The position numbers were made by a program, and so were the translations under genes. Positions 20,721 through 29,949 of a DNA stretch of 64,000 bases are shown in pieces; the stretch's first letter is position 1; every line of letters begins with the position of its first letter. A model generated the notes under the pieces. That model did no database searches. It was not told where the DNA came from and saw only the letters and a program-made list of their open reading frames with translations. This DNA comes from Oscillospiraceae bacterium (GTDB taxonomy: Bacteria; Bacillota; Clostridia; Oscillospirales; Acutalibacteraceae), in contig SVOT01000003.1 of assembly GCA_015066225.1 (NCBI GenBank), positions 62,001-126,000 of the forward strand. Direction: 5' to 3'.

Positions 20721-23700
20721 ACCCTCACCCCACTATCTTTGGATAGAATTGAATTGTAGCTTTTCACAAACTCATTTAAGATTGCTTTTGTTCTTTTTTC
20801 TGTTTTTTCTACTTGCTTTAGCCTTTTTTGTACATTATCTGCGCCGCTTCCCAGATGTGACCATCCTAAAACTACAGTAACTCTTGCTTCAATTTGTCCG
20901 TAAAGATTTTTAATATATATTGTCTTTGGAACAGGAAATCTATAACACATATCGCTTGTGTGTGCATACATATCCTGTATCGGGTGAAGTGCATAACCTA
21001 ACGCTATCAAACCCTTTTCTACTGCTGTTTTATATTTTTTTGTACCCTTTTTATAACTCAAAGCCTCTTCAAAATAACTATGTGCTTCTATGCACATAAC
21101 AAGTGATATTATAATCCTGCTATCACTTGTGTCATTTTCGTTCGTATTAAAATGCCACGATTGGTATTCACCTAAAATAGGACTATACTGTCTATCCACA
21201 TCATTGCAATAATACGCTATTGCCTTCGCATTATTTACATTAACACCACATTTTACTGCCCAATAATAAGTTCCATAATAAATTGGGGTTTCATCCTTAC
21301 CTTTACCGCTGATATAATATGGTATTAATTTTCCATTCATTCCCTTGACGTAACGAAGTTTCACCTTAGCTTTATCCTTTTGACTTGGCTCATAATACCC
21401 TGCATGCACATCATAAGCCCACGTACCGGTTGCATCAACATAATTCACCCCATCATTCTCACAATAAGCGAATAAATTGTAAGAAAGAGTTGTGCCTGTT
21501 GCGCCGAGGTAATCCGTGCTGTCTGCGTTGATGAATCTGCAAATATCGGGGTCATAGTATCTTGACTGTAGGTAATACATACCGATATCGTAGTCATAGC
21601 AATAGCCACGGTACGTAAAGGGGTTGACGTTGGAAAGGGTTGCCGCAAGTGCCATACTTTCCATATCAGTTGCGCTGTAGGTTACCTTGCCCCAAGCGGT
21701 GTAGGAATACGTGAGAATAATGCTACCGCTTTCGTCAACAATACCGGTTATATCCCCCTGGCCGTTCTTCAGGTAAAGATACGCTGCGGTGTTGTCAAGA
21801 ATAAATCCCCTTATTTCACCCAAAGAATCATAAATGAATCTTGCCGTATTGGAGGCTCCGTTTGACGTGTAGGTGAGAAGAATCAATCTGCCCTCAGAAT
21901 AAACGTAGTCATAGCGGGCTGTTTCAACACCGTTGGTTTTAACAACCTTGCGGTATCTCATTCCGTCAACGTCGTAGCTGTAGGAAATCTCTTTGTTTCC
22001 CTTTTCGTATTTAACGAGCTCTCTGCCACGCCAACTGAGATTTGCCCCGAGGTAAGATGTGGGGTTGCCGATTTCATCATAAGAAATGGTTTTGTTATTC
22101 AAGCCCGTTAACCTGTCCTCCCAGGTGTCTGCCCCATAAACGAAGCTGTCTGTTGAAACAAGCGTTTCGCCTGTGAGCATTTTTCGGGTAACGATGTTGC
22201 CCTTTGAATCATAGGTGTATTCATAGGTATTTGAGCCCGACACTTCTCTTATAAGCTGCCCTGCTTCATCATAGACATATTGACTTGAACCGTTTAGGCT
22301 CTGAACACCTGAAACGGCAGAAGCGTTTATTATTCTTCCGTTTGAATCATAGGTGTAGCTATAGTTTACTGTGCCCGAATTTTCTCCGCCGATTGTGTTG
22401 TTAAAGGAAGAAACAAGGTTTGTTGTTATATCACCCGTTGCTTTATAACCGTATTGCGAAGAAATTGAAGCATAATCGGTAACAAGAGAATCCTTGGGAT
22501 TCTTCATCATAACCGTTACGGATTCCGTTCTGCCGAACCAGTCTGTTACCGTTTGGGTGCCTATTGTTTTGCCGCCCACAACGGCTTCATATTCAGTTGT
22601 TTTGCCGGTTTCTGCATTGTAATCGCTTTCATAAACGTTGTGAGTATATGAAACGCCGTTTGCGGTTTCTTCGGTTATGCTGATGGGCTGTTCGCTACCA
22701 TCTTCAGAAGAAGCGTCCACTTCAACGTCGGCAATTTGGTAAATTATCTGATTTGTTGAAGCATCGGTAATTACGAGACCGTTTTCGGTATAGGTTATTT
22801 TGTGACCTGTGCCGTTGTCACGAATGCTTCTTAAATTGCCGAGATTGTCATACTCGTAGCTGTAGGTTATTGAGTCACGCTCGCCCTGAACCACGATGTA
22901 TTTTTCAACCGCTGTAACCTCGCCGGTTTTGCCGCTGTATGAATATTTCACCGTGAAATCTTCGTTGGCTGTGTCGCCGAAAACAACGGATAAAACTCTG
23001 CCTCGGTTTTGCTTTGTACCGTAATTGTAGCTTATTAACGGATTTCCGTCAACAAGAATCTTTTTCACCTGACCCCAGCCGTCGTATTCATAGGTATATT
23101 CAACGTTGCCCTGTTGAACCTTTTCCAACAAATCGCCGTCATAGACGTAGCTTATCGCAAGCTCCGTTGCGTTGTTTGCCAAGCCCGTTGCGTTTATTTT
23201 TGCAAGTGTCAGGTAACCCATAGCATTTGACTGATAGGTTGTTGTTTTTTGTGCTGCATCTGTTACGGTTGCCAACGTTCCGTCGATGTTGTAGGAATAG
23301 CCGGTTGAAACGTTGTTTTCATCCGTTTCGGATACAACAAAGTTAAAATCATCCGAATATGTCACCGACGACTGCATATAGCTTTCACCGTCAAAGCTTT
23401 TTGTGGTTTCTGTTTTGCCGTCGTCGCTGAGAGAAACTGTGCCGCTTTGTCTTTTGCACTCAACGCACTCACAGCTTTCTTCACTTTCGCAAGTGCAGGG
23501 GCAATCAATTTCTTCGCACTGTTCGCACACGCAAATGTCTGTGGGCTCAGTTTCGTCAGTGTCGGGTGTTTGTTCATCTGCGGCAGATTTCATATCTTCC
23601 AAAGAAAAGCTGACAGCATCTGTTGCCAACGTCAGCTCCACTCCCGTTACAAATGAATCCTCGGGAACGTTTTTGGCAATTACTGTAACGTCAACGGCCT

Positions 23701-26700
23701 CAACGTCTGCCTTCAAAGCAAAGGATTCCACCGCATACTGCCAGCCGTGGCTTTCGGGTGCAAAATCAACAACAAAATTTTCTGTAACGCTCTGTTGTGT
23801 TGTTTCGGTTAAGCCCGTCGCTTCGTCAACTGCTTCAACATCCTTTGTGTAGGTGTAGGTGACCTTTATCTGTGCGGCGCCGTTTGTTAGCTGTTGGTTA
23901 ACCGATGCATACTGCGCCTGTGCCTCGGAATGAATAAGGTTGTCGTCAAACCAGCCCTTATACCAACCGCCGATGCTGTAAACATCACCCTTTTTGCCAT
24001 TGATTTTAACATTCTGGGTTATTGCCGAAACATTGTCGGAAACTGTGTGGCTGTCGCCTGTCTGCACCAACACGGCAGAGCCGCCGCCAAGAGCTGATGC
24101 ATAAACTTTTTTGCCGTTTATTGTTTCGCTGACTACTTCCGTTTCATTCCAGGCGCTGTCAAGATTAAAGCTGCCGTTTTCAATGAAGTTGTAGCAAGCT
24201 GTGCCGTTGCCTGTTTCAAGCTGGGCACAATCCACATAATAGGAGCCGCTACCGTCTGCAAAGCCGATTTCAACCTTTATGCTTTGCGGCACAAAGCCTG
24301 ACCTCGGAATATATGTAACGGATGCCTGTGTCCAATCCTCGGCTGAAACTACGGTTTCGCTTGCGCTGTAGCCAATGTTTTGGGTAGCCTCGTCTGTGTT
24401 GCCGGATTCGTCCTTTGCGGTTATACGCAAGGTTAAAGACCCTTCGGTAACACTCTTAACGTAAGCCGAAAACGTATAGGCTGCTGTGTTTTCAACCTCA
24501 ACCTCTTGGCTAACAAAGTTAGTTTGGTTGCCCGCACTTGACACAAGGCAAGCGTAATCGCCAAAGCAAGAGTTATCAAACCCGATTACGTTACCCTCAG
24601 AATCCTTTGACGGCTCGGGGGCTGTTGTTCGCTCAAAGGTTCCTGACCAATTTTTCGCCTTTGTGCTGTCGATAAACGAAGCCTCTTCAAAGCTGCCGTT
24701 TGCCAACAGGTTTTCTGACGCTATCCGCCATTTGCTGACGCTGAAAACGCTTTCGTCGTTTTCAAGACCGTTATCTGCCTTATAGTAGTTGCCGGCATCG
24801 TCAAAGGTATATGCCAAAAGTCCGTTTTTAGCAAATTGGTATGTCTGAGTTCCGTTAAACTCATCTGCAATTTTAACCTGTGAATTTCCCAAATCGGTTA
24901 ACTGAATGGTGTTTCCCAAGGTTGTGCCCGCATACTCCGAAGCTGCCGTGACCTTGCCTAAGCTGTCATAGGTGTAATTGATTTTGTAATCATCTATGCT
25001 GTTAACACTTGTAAGGTTGCCTGCAGAATCGTATGTGTAGGCTACACTTTCGCCGTCGGGATACGTAACACCTGTGAGATTATTGTTTGAATCATAGGCA
25101 TAGCTGACCTTGAGCGGTGTATTTGTTGTGCCGCCCGTTATTTGCCCGTTTGTTGCAGAAAGACAGTTGATTTCACTCAACAAGCCCGTTGTTTCACTGT
25201 AAACAAAATCATATTTTCTGCCTATGCCGTCTGTAATATAATCAATTTTAAAATCATCTGTATAATGGATATCTATTCTTTCTGAATTTTCGCCGTCTTC
25301 TGTTTCGCTTTCACGAATAGCCGTGGCAATTCCCATTTCGTTGAAATAGGTTGCATATCCACCCGGGGATATGAGCCTGATATTTTCAAAGGATGGGTCA
25401 GAATCGGAATCGACCAATTCAAGCATATATCCGCTGTTTTGGTTTTCGGGTTCCTCGAATTCGTAGACTGTTTCGTCGTCTTCGGTTGTGGTTGTCAAAT
25501 TGAAATCCAAAACCGTGCCCTCGCCTGTGTAAACCTGGTAAGAAGTGTCAGAAAAAGCCAATACCGCTTGTATATATGACGGAACCCATTTGTTGCCGTA
25601 GCAAAGATTTACAGAATACTCTTCAAGATCATATATATTTACTAAAATCTCTTTGAGCCTGTTGTAGGCGGCGTCATAATTAAACGAAATATCAACAGGC
25701 AATATTCTGCCGCCGAGGGTTAAATCACTTCTGTAAAGCGACAAGCCCCGTGAAAACTTGTTTATATTTACCATGCCCGCTCTGCCCACATCCTGAGCCA
25801 AATTCTCTTGTGAAGCGGAGCTACCGCCTGTGTCAACATAATTCACACAACAAACTGTGTTGAATGTGTATGTTGTAATTCCCTGTGTTCTTGTGGCATC
25901 TAACAACACAGCAACGTTGGTTTCTGTGTTTTCATCGGGCAAAAGGGTAAATCCGTTATTTTCTTCGCCAGAAAGCCAACCCTTGAAAAGCTCGGTTATG
26001 TTAAAATACATAGCTATTTGCTCTGTGCTTTCAAGACCAATGAAGCTATCTATTATTTCGTTACCGTAAAAGCCGTTGTTGCCCGATTCGGAATAGACGC
26101 TGTTATATGTAACGGTGTCAACATCCCACGGAGTTGTTATTTCTTTGAGAAGCACATTGCTGCTTGTTTTAAACAAGGCACTGCAAACGTAATCAACGTC
26201 GGTTATAACAACACTGGGGGCTTTAAAACAGTCAAATGCATCCATATTAAATTTAACAAGAATCTCTGCATTCTCTTCTGTGTTGCAAACAAAGCCGTTT
26301 TCGCTATTCACAAAATTTGTCTCGCTGTTGTCGCCGTTTCGTATAACCGTGTCTTCAATGAAAGCTCCGTTTGAAGAGGGCACGCAAATAACCGGGTCAA
26401 TAGTTACCGGGTACGCCCTTTCGGAAGCTTCAAGCCACTCCTGCGATGGAGTGTAGGTTAAGGTTAAAACTTCTTTTTCCGTGTTTTCTGCGGTTACTGT
26501 AATATCATAAGAATCCGCCCCCGAAGCATCGGTCATAACCGGTGCGGGAATTTCAAAAACCTTTTCGTTTTTGCTGTTTGTAAAAAGAAGATTATTGTTG
26601 CTGTCAAACGTTGCAACAAGGTCGCCTTTTTCAATATCAAACGAATATGTTTCTTTTAAGCTTTCTTTGTTGTGAACTATAATGTTCTCTTTTATAAATT

Positions 26701-27280
26701 GCGGTGTAACGATATATTCTACGTCTGTATCGGGATTTATTTCTTCATAAGTGATTCCCGAAACTGTCTGTGCCAAATCTTCGGCAATTTCGTCTGTGGC
26801 TTGAGATTCCTCTACCACAGCGGTGCTGTTTTCGACACCGTTAACGCTGAACGCCAATGACTCGCCACCGTTAACGACGGTGATTTTTTCATCCTCCGCC
26901 ATCGTCTGCGGAAACAGGACGTCAAATGTGCCATCAACGTTTTTTATCGTTTCATCCGTTGCTTCAAGTGTATTGTTTATTTCTTTCCATTCGCCATTTT
27001 CATATGAATGAAGTGGCATTTGTGAAATCACGGTGGTGAAGGAGCCATCGACGAGTTTATAGGTTTTTGAAAATTCATCTCTTTTTTCATATACTTCGCC
27101 AATGACGCCGGTGGGTAAAGAATCTGTTTCTACTGTTTCACCAAGTAGCTTATCTTCGTACTCTTTTTGTGTGTTTTGTTCGTTTACCTCTGCGGCAAAA
27201 ACAGGGGTTGAAACTGAAAAAACGCTGATTAACATCAAAACAACTAAAAAAACCGATAAATATTTTTTAATTATTTTCAT
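20717..27280 (-). CDS. Secreted Rhs/YD-repeat polymorphic toxin-like protein with DNRLRE-like N-terminal region, CBM-like region, Cys-rich insert, YD repeats and a C-terminal PLC/Het-C-like tip
   Basis: Sec signal peptide; repeats such as GTTNTPLKVSYAYDSNNNLTGVTYPDGESVAYTYDSAGNLTSV; Rhs core terminus YYLQSRYYDPDICRFINADSTDYLGATGTTLSYNLFAYCENDGVNYVDATG. Confidence 0.92.
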   Translation of the reverse strand: MKIIKKYLSVFLVVLMLISVFSVSTPVFAAEVNEQNTQKEYEDKLLGETVETDSLPTGVIGEVYEKRDEFSKTYKLVDGSFTTVISQMPLHSYENGEWKEINNTLEATDETIKNVDGTFDVLFPQTMAEDEKITVVNGGESLAFSVNGVENSTAVVEESQATDEIAEDLAQTVSGITYEEINPDTDVEYIVTPQFIKENIIVHNKESLKETYSFDIEKGDLVATFDSNNNLLFTNSKNEKVFEIPAPVMTDASGADSYDITVTAENTEKEVLTLTYTPSQEWLEASERAYPVTIDPVICVPSSNGAFIEDTVIRNGDNSETNFVNSENGFVCNTEENAEILVKFNMDAFDCFKAPSVVITDVDYVCSALFKTSSNVLLKEITTPWDVDTVTYNSVYSESGNNGFYGNEIIDSFIGLESTEQIAMYFNITELFKGWLSGEENNGFTLLPDENTETNVAVLLDATRTQGITTYTFNTVCCVNYVDTGGSSASQENLAQDVGRAGMVNINKFSRGLSLYRSDLTLGGRILPVDISFNYDAAYNRLKEILVNIYDLEEYSVNLCYGNKWVPSYIQAVLAFSDTSYQVYTGEGTVLDFNLTTTTEDDETVYEFEEPENQNSGYMLELVDSDSDPSFENIRLISPGGYATYFNEMGIATAIRESETEDGENSERIDIHYTDDFKIDYITDGIGRKYDFVYSETTGLLSEINCLSATNGQITGGTTNTPLKVSYAYDSNNNLTGVTYPDGESVAYTYDSAGNLTSVNSIDDYKINYTYDSLGKVTAASEYAGTTLGNTIQLTDLGNSQVKIADEFNGTQTYQFAKNGLLAYTFDDAGNYYKADNGLENDESVFSVSKWRIASENLLANGSFEEASFIDSTKAKNWSGTFERTTAPEPSKDSEGNVIGFDNSCFGDYACLVSSAGNQTNFVSQEVEVENTAAYTFSAYVKSVTEGSLTLRITAKDESGNTDEATQNIGYSASETVVSAEDWTQASVTYIPRSGFVPQSIKVEIGFADGSGSYYVDCAQLETGNGTACYNFIENGSFNLDSAWNETEVVSETINGKKVYASALGGGSAVLVQTGDSHTVSDNVSAITQNVKINGKKGDVYSIGGWYKGWFDDNLIHSEAQAQYASVNQQLTNGAAQIKVTYTYTKDVEAVDEATGLTETTQQSVTENFVVDFAPESHGWQYAVESFALKADVEAVDVTVIAKNVPEDSFVTGVELTLATDAVSFSLEDMKSAADEQTPDTDETEPTDICVCEQCEEIDCPCTCESEESCECVECKRQSGTVSLSDDGKTETTKSFDGESYMQSSVTYSDDFNFVVSETDENNVSTGYSYNIDGTLATVTDAAQKTTTYQSNAMGYLTLAKINATGLANNATELAISYVYDGDLLEKVQQGNVEYTYEYDGWGQVKKILVDGNPLISYNYGTKQNRGRVLSVVFGDTANEDFTVKYSYSGKTGEVTAVEKYIVVQGERDSITYSYEYDNLGNLRSIRDNGTGHKITYTENGLVITDASTNQIIYQIADVEVDASSEDGSEQPISITEETANGVSYTHNVYESDYNAETGKTTEYEAVVGGKTIGTQTVTDWFGRTESVTVMMKNPKDSLVTDYASISSQYGYKATGDITTNLVSSFNNTIGGENSGTVNYSYTYDSNGRIINASAVSGVQSLNGSSQYVYDEAGQLIREVSGSNTYEYTYDSKGNIVTRKMLTGETLVSTDSFVYGADTWEDRLTGLNNKTISYDEIGNPTSYLGANLSWRGRELVKYEKGNKEISYSYDVDGMRYRKVVKTNGVETARYDYVYSEGRLILLTYTSNGASNTARFIYDSLGEIRGFILDNTAAYLYLKNGQGDITGIVDESGSIILTYSYTAWGKVTYSATDMESMALAATLSNVNPFTYRGYCYDYDIGMYYLQSRYYDPDICRFINADSTDYLGATGTTLSYNLFAYCENDGVNYVDATGTWAYDVHAGYYEPSQKDKAKVKLRYVKGMNGKLIPYYISGKGKDETPIYYGTYYWAVKCGVNVNNAKAIAYYCNDVDRQYSPILGEYQSWHFNTNENDTSDSRIIISLVMCIEAHSYFEEALSYKKGTKKYKTAVEKGLIALGYALHPIQDMYAHTSDMCYRFPVPKTIYIKNLYGQIEARVTVVLGWSHLGSGADNVQKRLKQVEKTEKRTKAILNEFVKSYNSILSKDSGVRV
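20720..21425 (-). other. Variable C-terminal tip of the Rhs protein, zinc-dependent phospholipase C / Het-C-like candidate
   Basis: Motifs AYDVHAGYY, CNDVDRQYSP, QSWHFN, ALHPIQDMYAHTSDM, GWSHLGSGADN downstream of the conserved Rhs core end. Confidence 0.6.
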
Positions 27281-27489
27281 TCTCTTACCTCCTGACTTTT
27301 TACGTGCCTACATTCTACCGTGTTATTTTCTTGCCGTTTCACCCGCCTTTCTGATTCACTCTGTTTTTAGCTTTCACTTATATATGAAAAAAATTTCAAT
27401 ATTACTACAATTTTTTTGAAAAAAATTTTTATTTTTTGCAGATTTGTATGGTTGCACAAATACGCACACCGAGAATTGTGCAAAACATA

Positions 27490-27560
27490 AAAGCGGGACG
27501 GTCAAGACCCGCCCCATTTTTAGTTGCCACTTGCAATTTGCCACTTGCAACTTATATGAA
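27490..27560. repeat. Dispersed intergenic repeat, inverted relative to the 17850-17905 copy
   Basis: gggacggtcaagacccgccccatttttagttgccacttgcaatttgccacttgcaactta. Confidence 0.7.
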
Positions 27561-27592
27561 AAATGACTTCTGCGCTGAAGCAAGGAAAAAGT

Positions 27593-28627
27593 TCACCATT
27601 TGTGGTGAACTTTTTCGTGAAATCCTATAACGTTTTCAATTTTAAGAACAGTTCCGTCATCAAGGGTAACGGTGCCGTTAAGAACGCCGAAAAGCTTATC
27701 TGCCTTTTCGCAGATAACGCCGGCGCTTATGTTGGTGTGGTCGTTAAAGAAAGGCTTGAAGGTCATATTCCAACGGTTGTCATTGGAGGTAAGCTTCCAT
27801 TCATCCATTGGGTTTGTGTCGGGCATACCGAAATCAACCAAATCAAGCTTGCGACATTTGCCGTCATAAAAAATCATATTTTCGCTTGCGTTTGAGGTGT
27901 CACCAAAGCCGTAGCCGATATTATAGCCAAAGGGCTTGCCGTCAACATAGCCGCAGCCGATGCCCCAAAACCAGGTGTTGTCATATGTCCACACTCCTCT
28001 GCCCCAGTCAAGGATGCCGAAATCCCTTGAGGCATCGAAGGTGTATGTTCTGCCCTTGACCTTGACGTAACCGCTTGCATTCATACAAGTGATTTTTTGG
28101 TTATAGTAGAAGGATTTTTTATCCTCCCGCCAAGGGGTTGCAATAACCATTGTATCCATCGGAGGCTGAGTGAGAAAAACGTCTGCCTCAAGCTCGGTGT
28201 GGTTAAAGCATTTGTCGTATTTACAGTAAAGACGTCTGCCGTCCTGTGTGCGGTCGATATGATAATCGCAGGTTTTGGATTTAAAAGAAATGTCGCCTGT
28301 TTCACTTGTTAAGGGAAGATTCATTTTGCCGTTGGGCATAAGCTGAACCTCGGTGCAATCAAATTTCTCTTTAGTTTCAAAATCGAAAACCGTGCAACAG
28401 ACAAGCCCCATATAGCGGTTATCGGCAAAGGTGAATGAAAGGGCATATTTACCCTCGCTGTTCATTATGAGGTAATAATCCCACTCTTTGAGGCGCTTCC
28501 TTTTGCTTTTGGCAACCATTTCGGGTGCATAGTCAAACACAAGAGAATTTGCCCAACCGGGCTCACGAAGAACACCGTCTTTGTCAAGAAGGGGTCCGTT
28601 GCCTGTAATTTTATGATTTTTGTTCAT
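27593..28627 (-). CDS. DUF2804 domain-containing protein
   Basis: FGILDWGRGVWTYDNTWFWGIGCGYVDGKPFGYNIGYGFGDTSNASENMIFYDG. Confidence 0.8.
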   Translation of the reverse strand: MNKNHKITGNGPLLDKDGVLREPGWANSLVFDYAPEMVAKSKRKRLKEWDYYLIMNSEGKYALSFTFADNRYMGLVCCTVFDFETKEKFDCTEVQLMPNGKMNLPLTSETGDISFKSKTCDYHIDRTQDGRRLYCKYDKCFNHTELEADVFLTQPPMDTMVIATPWREDKKSFYYNQKITCMNASGYVKVKGRTYTFDASRDFGILDWGRGVWTYDNTWFWGIGCGYVDGKPFGYNIGYGFGDTSNASENMIFYDGKCRKLDLVDFGMPDTNPMDEWKLTSNDNRWNMTFKPFFNDHTNISAGVICEKADKLFGVLNGTVTLDDGTVLKIENVIGFHEKVHHKW

Positions 28628-28629
28628 AA

Positions 28630-29919
28630 TCAGATGCCCTTTTCGTCATAAAGGAATACGGTTTCAAGAGCGAATTTAACGCCTGTGTCAACAGCCTGAG
28701 GTGAAAGCACGCTGACGTCATCAAGTCTTGTGTGATAATATCTTGCGGGGGCGGGGTCCATGGCAACAAAGGCAGCCGCAGGGACACCTGCCTGTGACAT
28801 TGCCGCCGCATCGGTTGAACCAAGCTCAATGGGTCCGACTTTAACATCAAGACCGATGTTGTCAGCAGCATTTTTCATAAGAGCTACAACACGCTTATCG
28901 TTTTTGACCATACCTGTCATATCTTTTTCATAGATTTTTGCAAATTCAAGCTGGCATATAGTATCTATGCATACGAAAACAGTTTCAACACTTTTATCGT
29001 TCAGCATATCAGCATATTGTTTTGCAAAAGCCTTTGAGCCTCTCAGACCTGCCTCCTCACCACCTGCGAGAAGAACCGCGACCTCAGTGTTTTCAAAACG
29101 AATGTCGTTATCTGCAAGAAATTTAACAGCCGCACTTGAAATAAAGCAGCCTGTAAGGTTATCTGTAACACCGGGAACAGGTAATTTGTAGTTAACGAAT
29201 TTGAATGCCATGGCAAGAACGGGAACTGTGATATACATAAGCACAGCGAGGATTTTGAGAACGAGGTTGCCCTCTTCACCCCATACGATTCCACCTGTGA
29301 CACCGCTGAAATGAATCATCGCATAAATATTGGAGCCAAGGCCGAGAAGAATTGAAATAACTGCTGTGACAATTATGAGCGCAACAACGGGTCTGCCGCC
29401 TTTGTATGTATAGGTCCACTCGAAAGCAGAGTCGGTGTGACCGCAAAGGATAATGCGTTTTTTTGTTTCACCGCCTGCTTTTCTCACGCCATAGACGTTA
29501 CCGCTTGTTACCTTGGGGAAGAACACGTCAAGAACGGGCTTATAGAAAATAAACTCACCCAAAATAAAGAAGAGGGTTATTGCGGAAAGCGCAAGTCCTG
29601 CAACAGGAATGCCGAGAGTAAACATAATAACATTTAATATCATAAGAACAGAGCCGATTTTCACCCAGGACATAAATGCCTTGTCACTGCATTTATACTC
29701 CTTGCGCTCAACCGTGTCGCAGAATTTTTCAAGGTCTGCCTGCATATACTCCTGTGCTTTTGTCTCAGCCTCACTTCCAACGGGACGGGGTCCGAAATTT
29801 TTGCACACATTCTTTATGCTTTTTATTGCATAGTTAGTGTATTCTCTGACTTTAATGTCAAAATTAGGTATGCTTTCGTTTGATTTCATCTCATTCACTC
29901 TTTTCTTAAAGTAATCCAT
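28630..29919 (-). CDS. M28 family metallopeptidase, membrane-associated
   Basis: ILCGHTDSAFEW, VPGVTDNLTGCF, GGEEAGLRGSKAFAKQ, STDAAAMSQAGVPAA, YYHTRLDD; internal TM segments. Confidence 0.85.
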   Translation of the reverse strand: MDYFKKRVNEMKSNESIPNFDIKVREYTNYAIKSIKNVCKNFGPRPVGSEAETKAQEYMQADLEKFCDTVERKEYKCSDKAFMSWVKIGSVLMILNVIMFTLGIPVAGLALSAITLFFILGEFIFYKPVLDVFFPKVTSGNVYGVRKAGGETKKRIILCGHTDSAFEWTYTYKGGRPVVALIIVTAVISILLGLGSNIYAMIHFSGVTGGIVWGEEGNLVLKILAVLMYITVPVLAMAFKFVNYKLPVPGVTDNLTGCFISSAAVKFLADNDIRFENTEVAVLLAGGEEAGLRGSKAFAKQYADMLNDKSVETVFVCIDTICQLEFAKIYEKDMTGMVKNDKRVVALMKNAADNIGLDVKVGPIELGSTDAAAMSQAGVPAAAFVAMDPAPARYYHTRLDDVSVLSPQAVDTGVKFALETVFLYDEKGI

Positions 29920-29949
29920 TTTAACAATTATATAACATCTCGAAAGATA

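Noticed and set aside
27281-27480. Search for an integrase/transposase flanking the rhs gene
   Set aside because: No mobile-element ORF or clear terminal inverted repeats seen; only intergenic repeats, so no mobile element is called.
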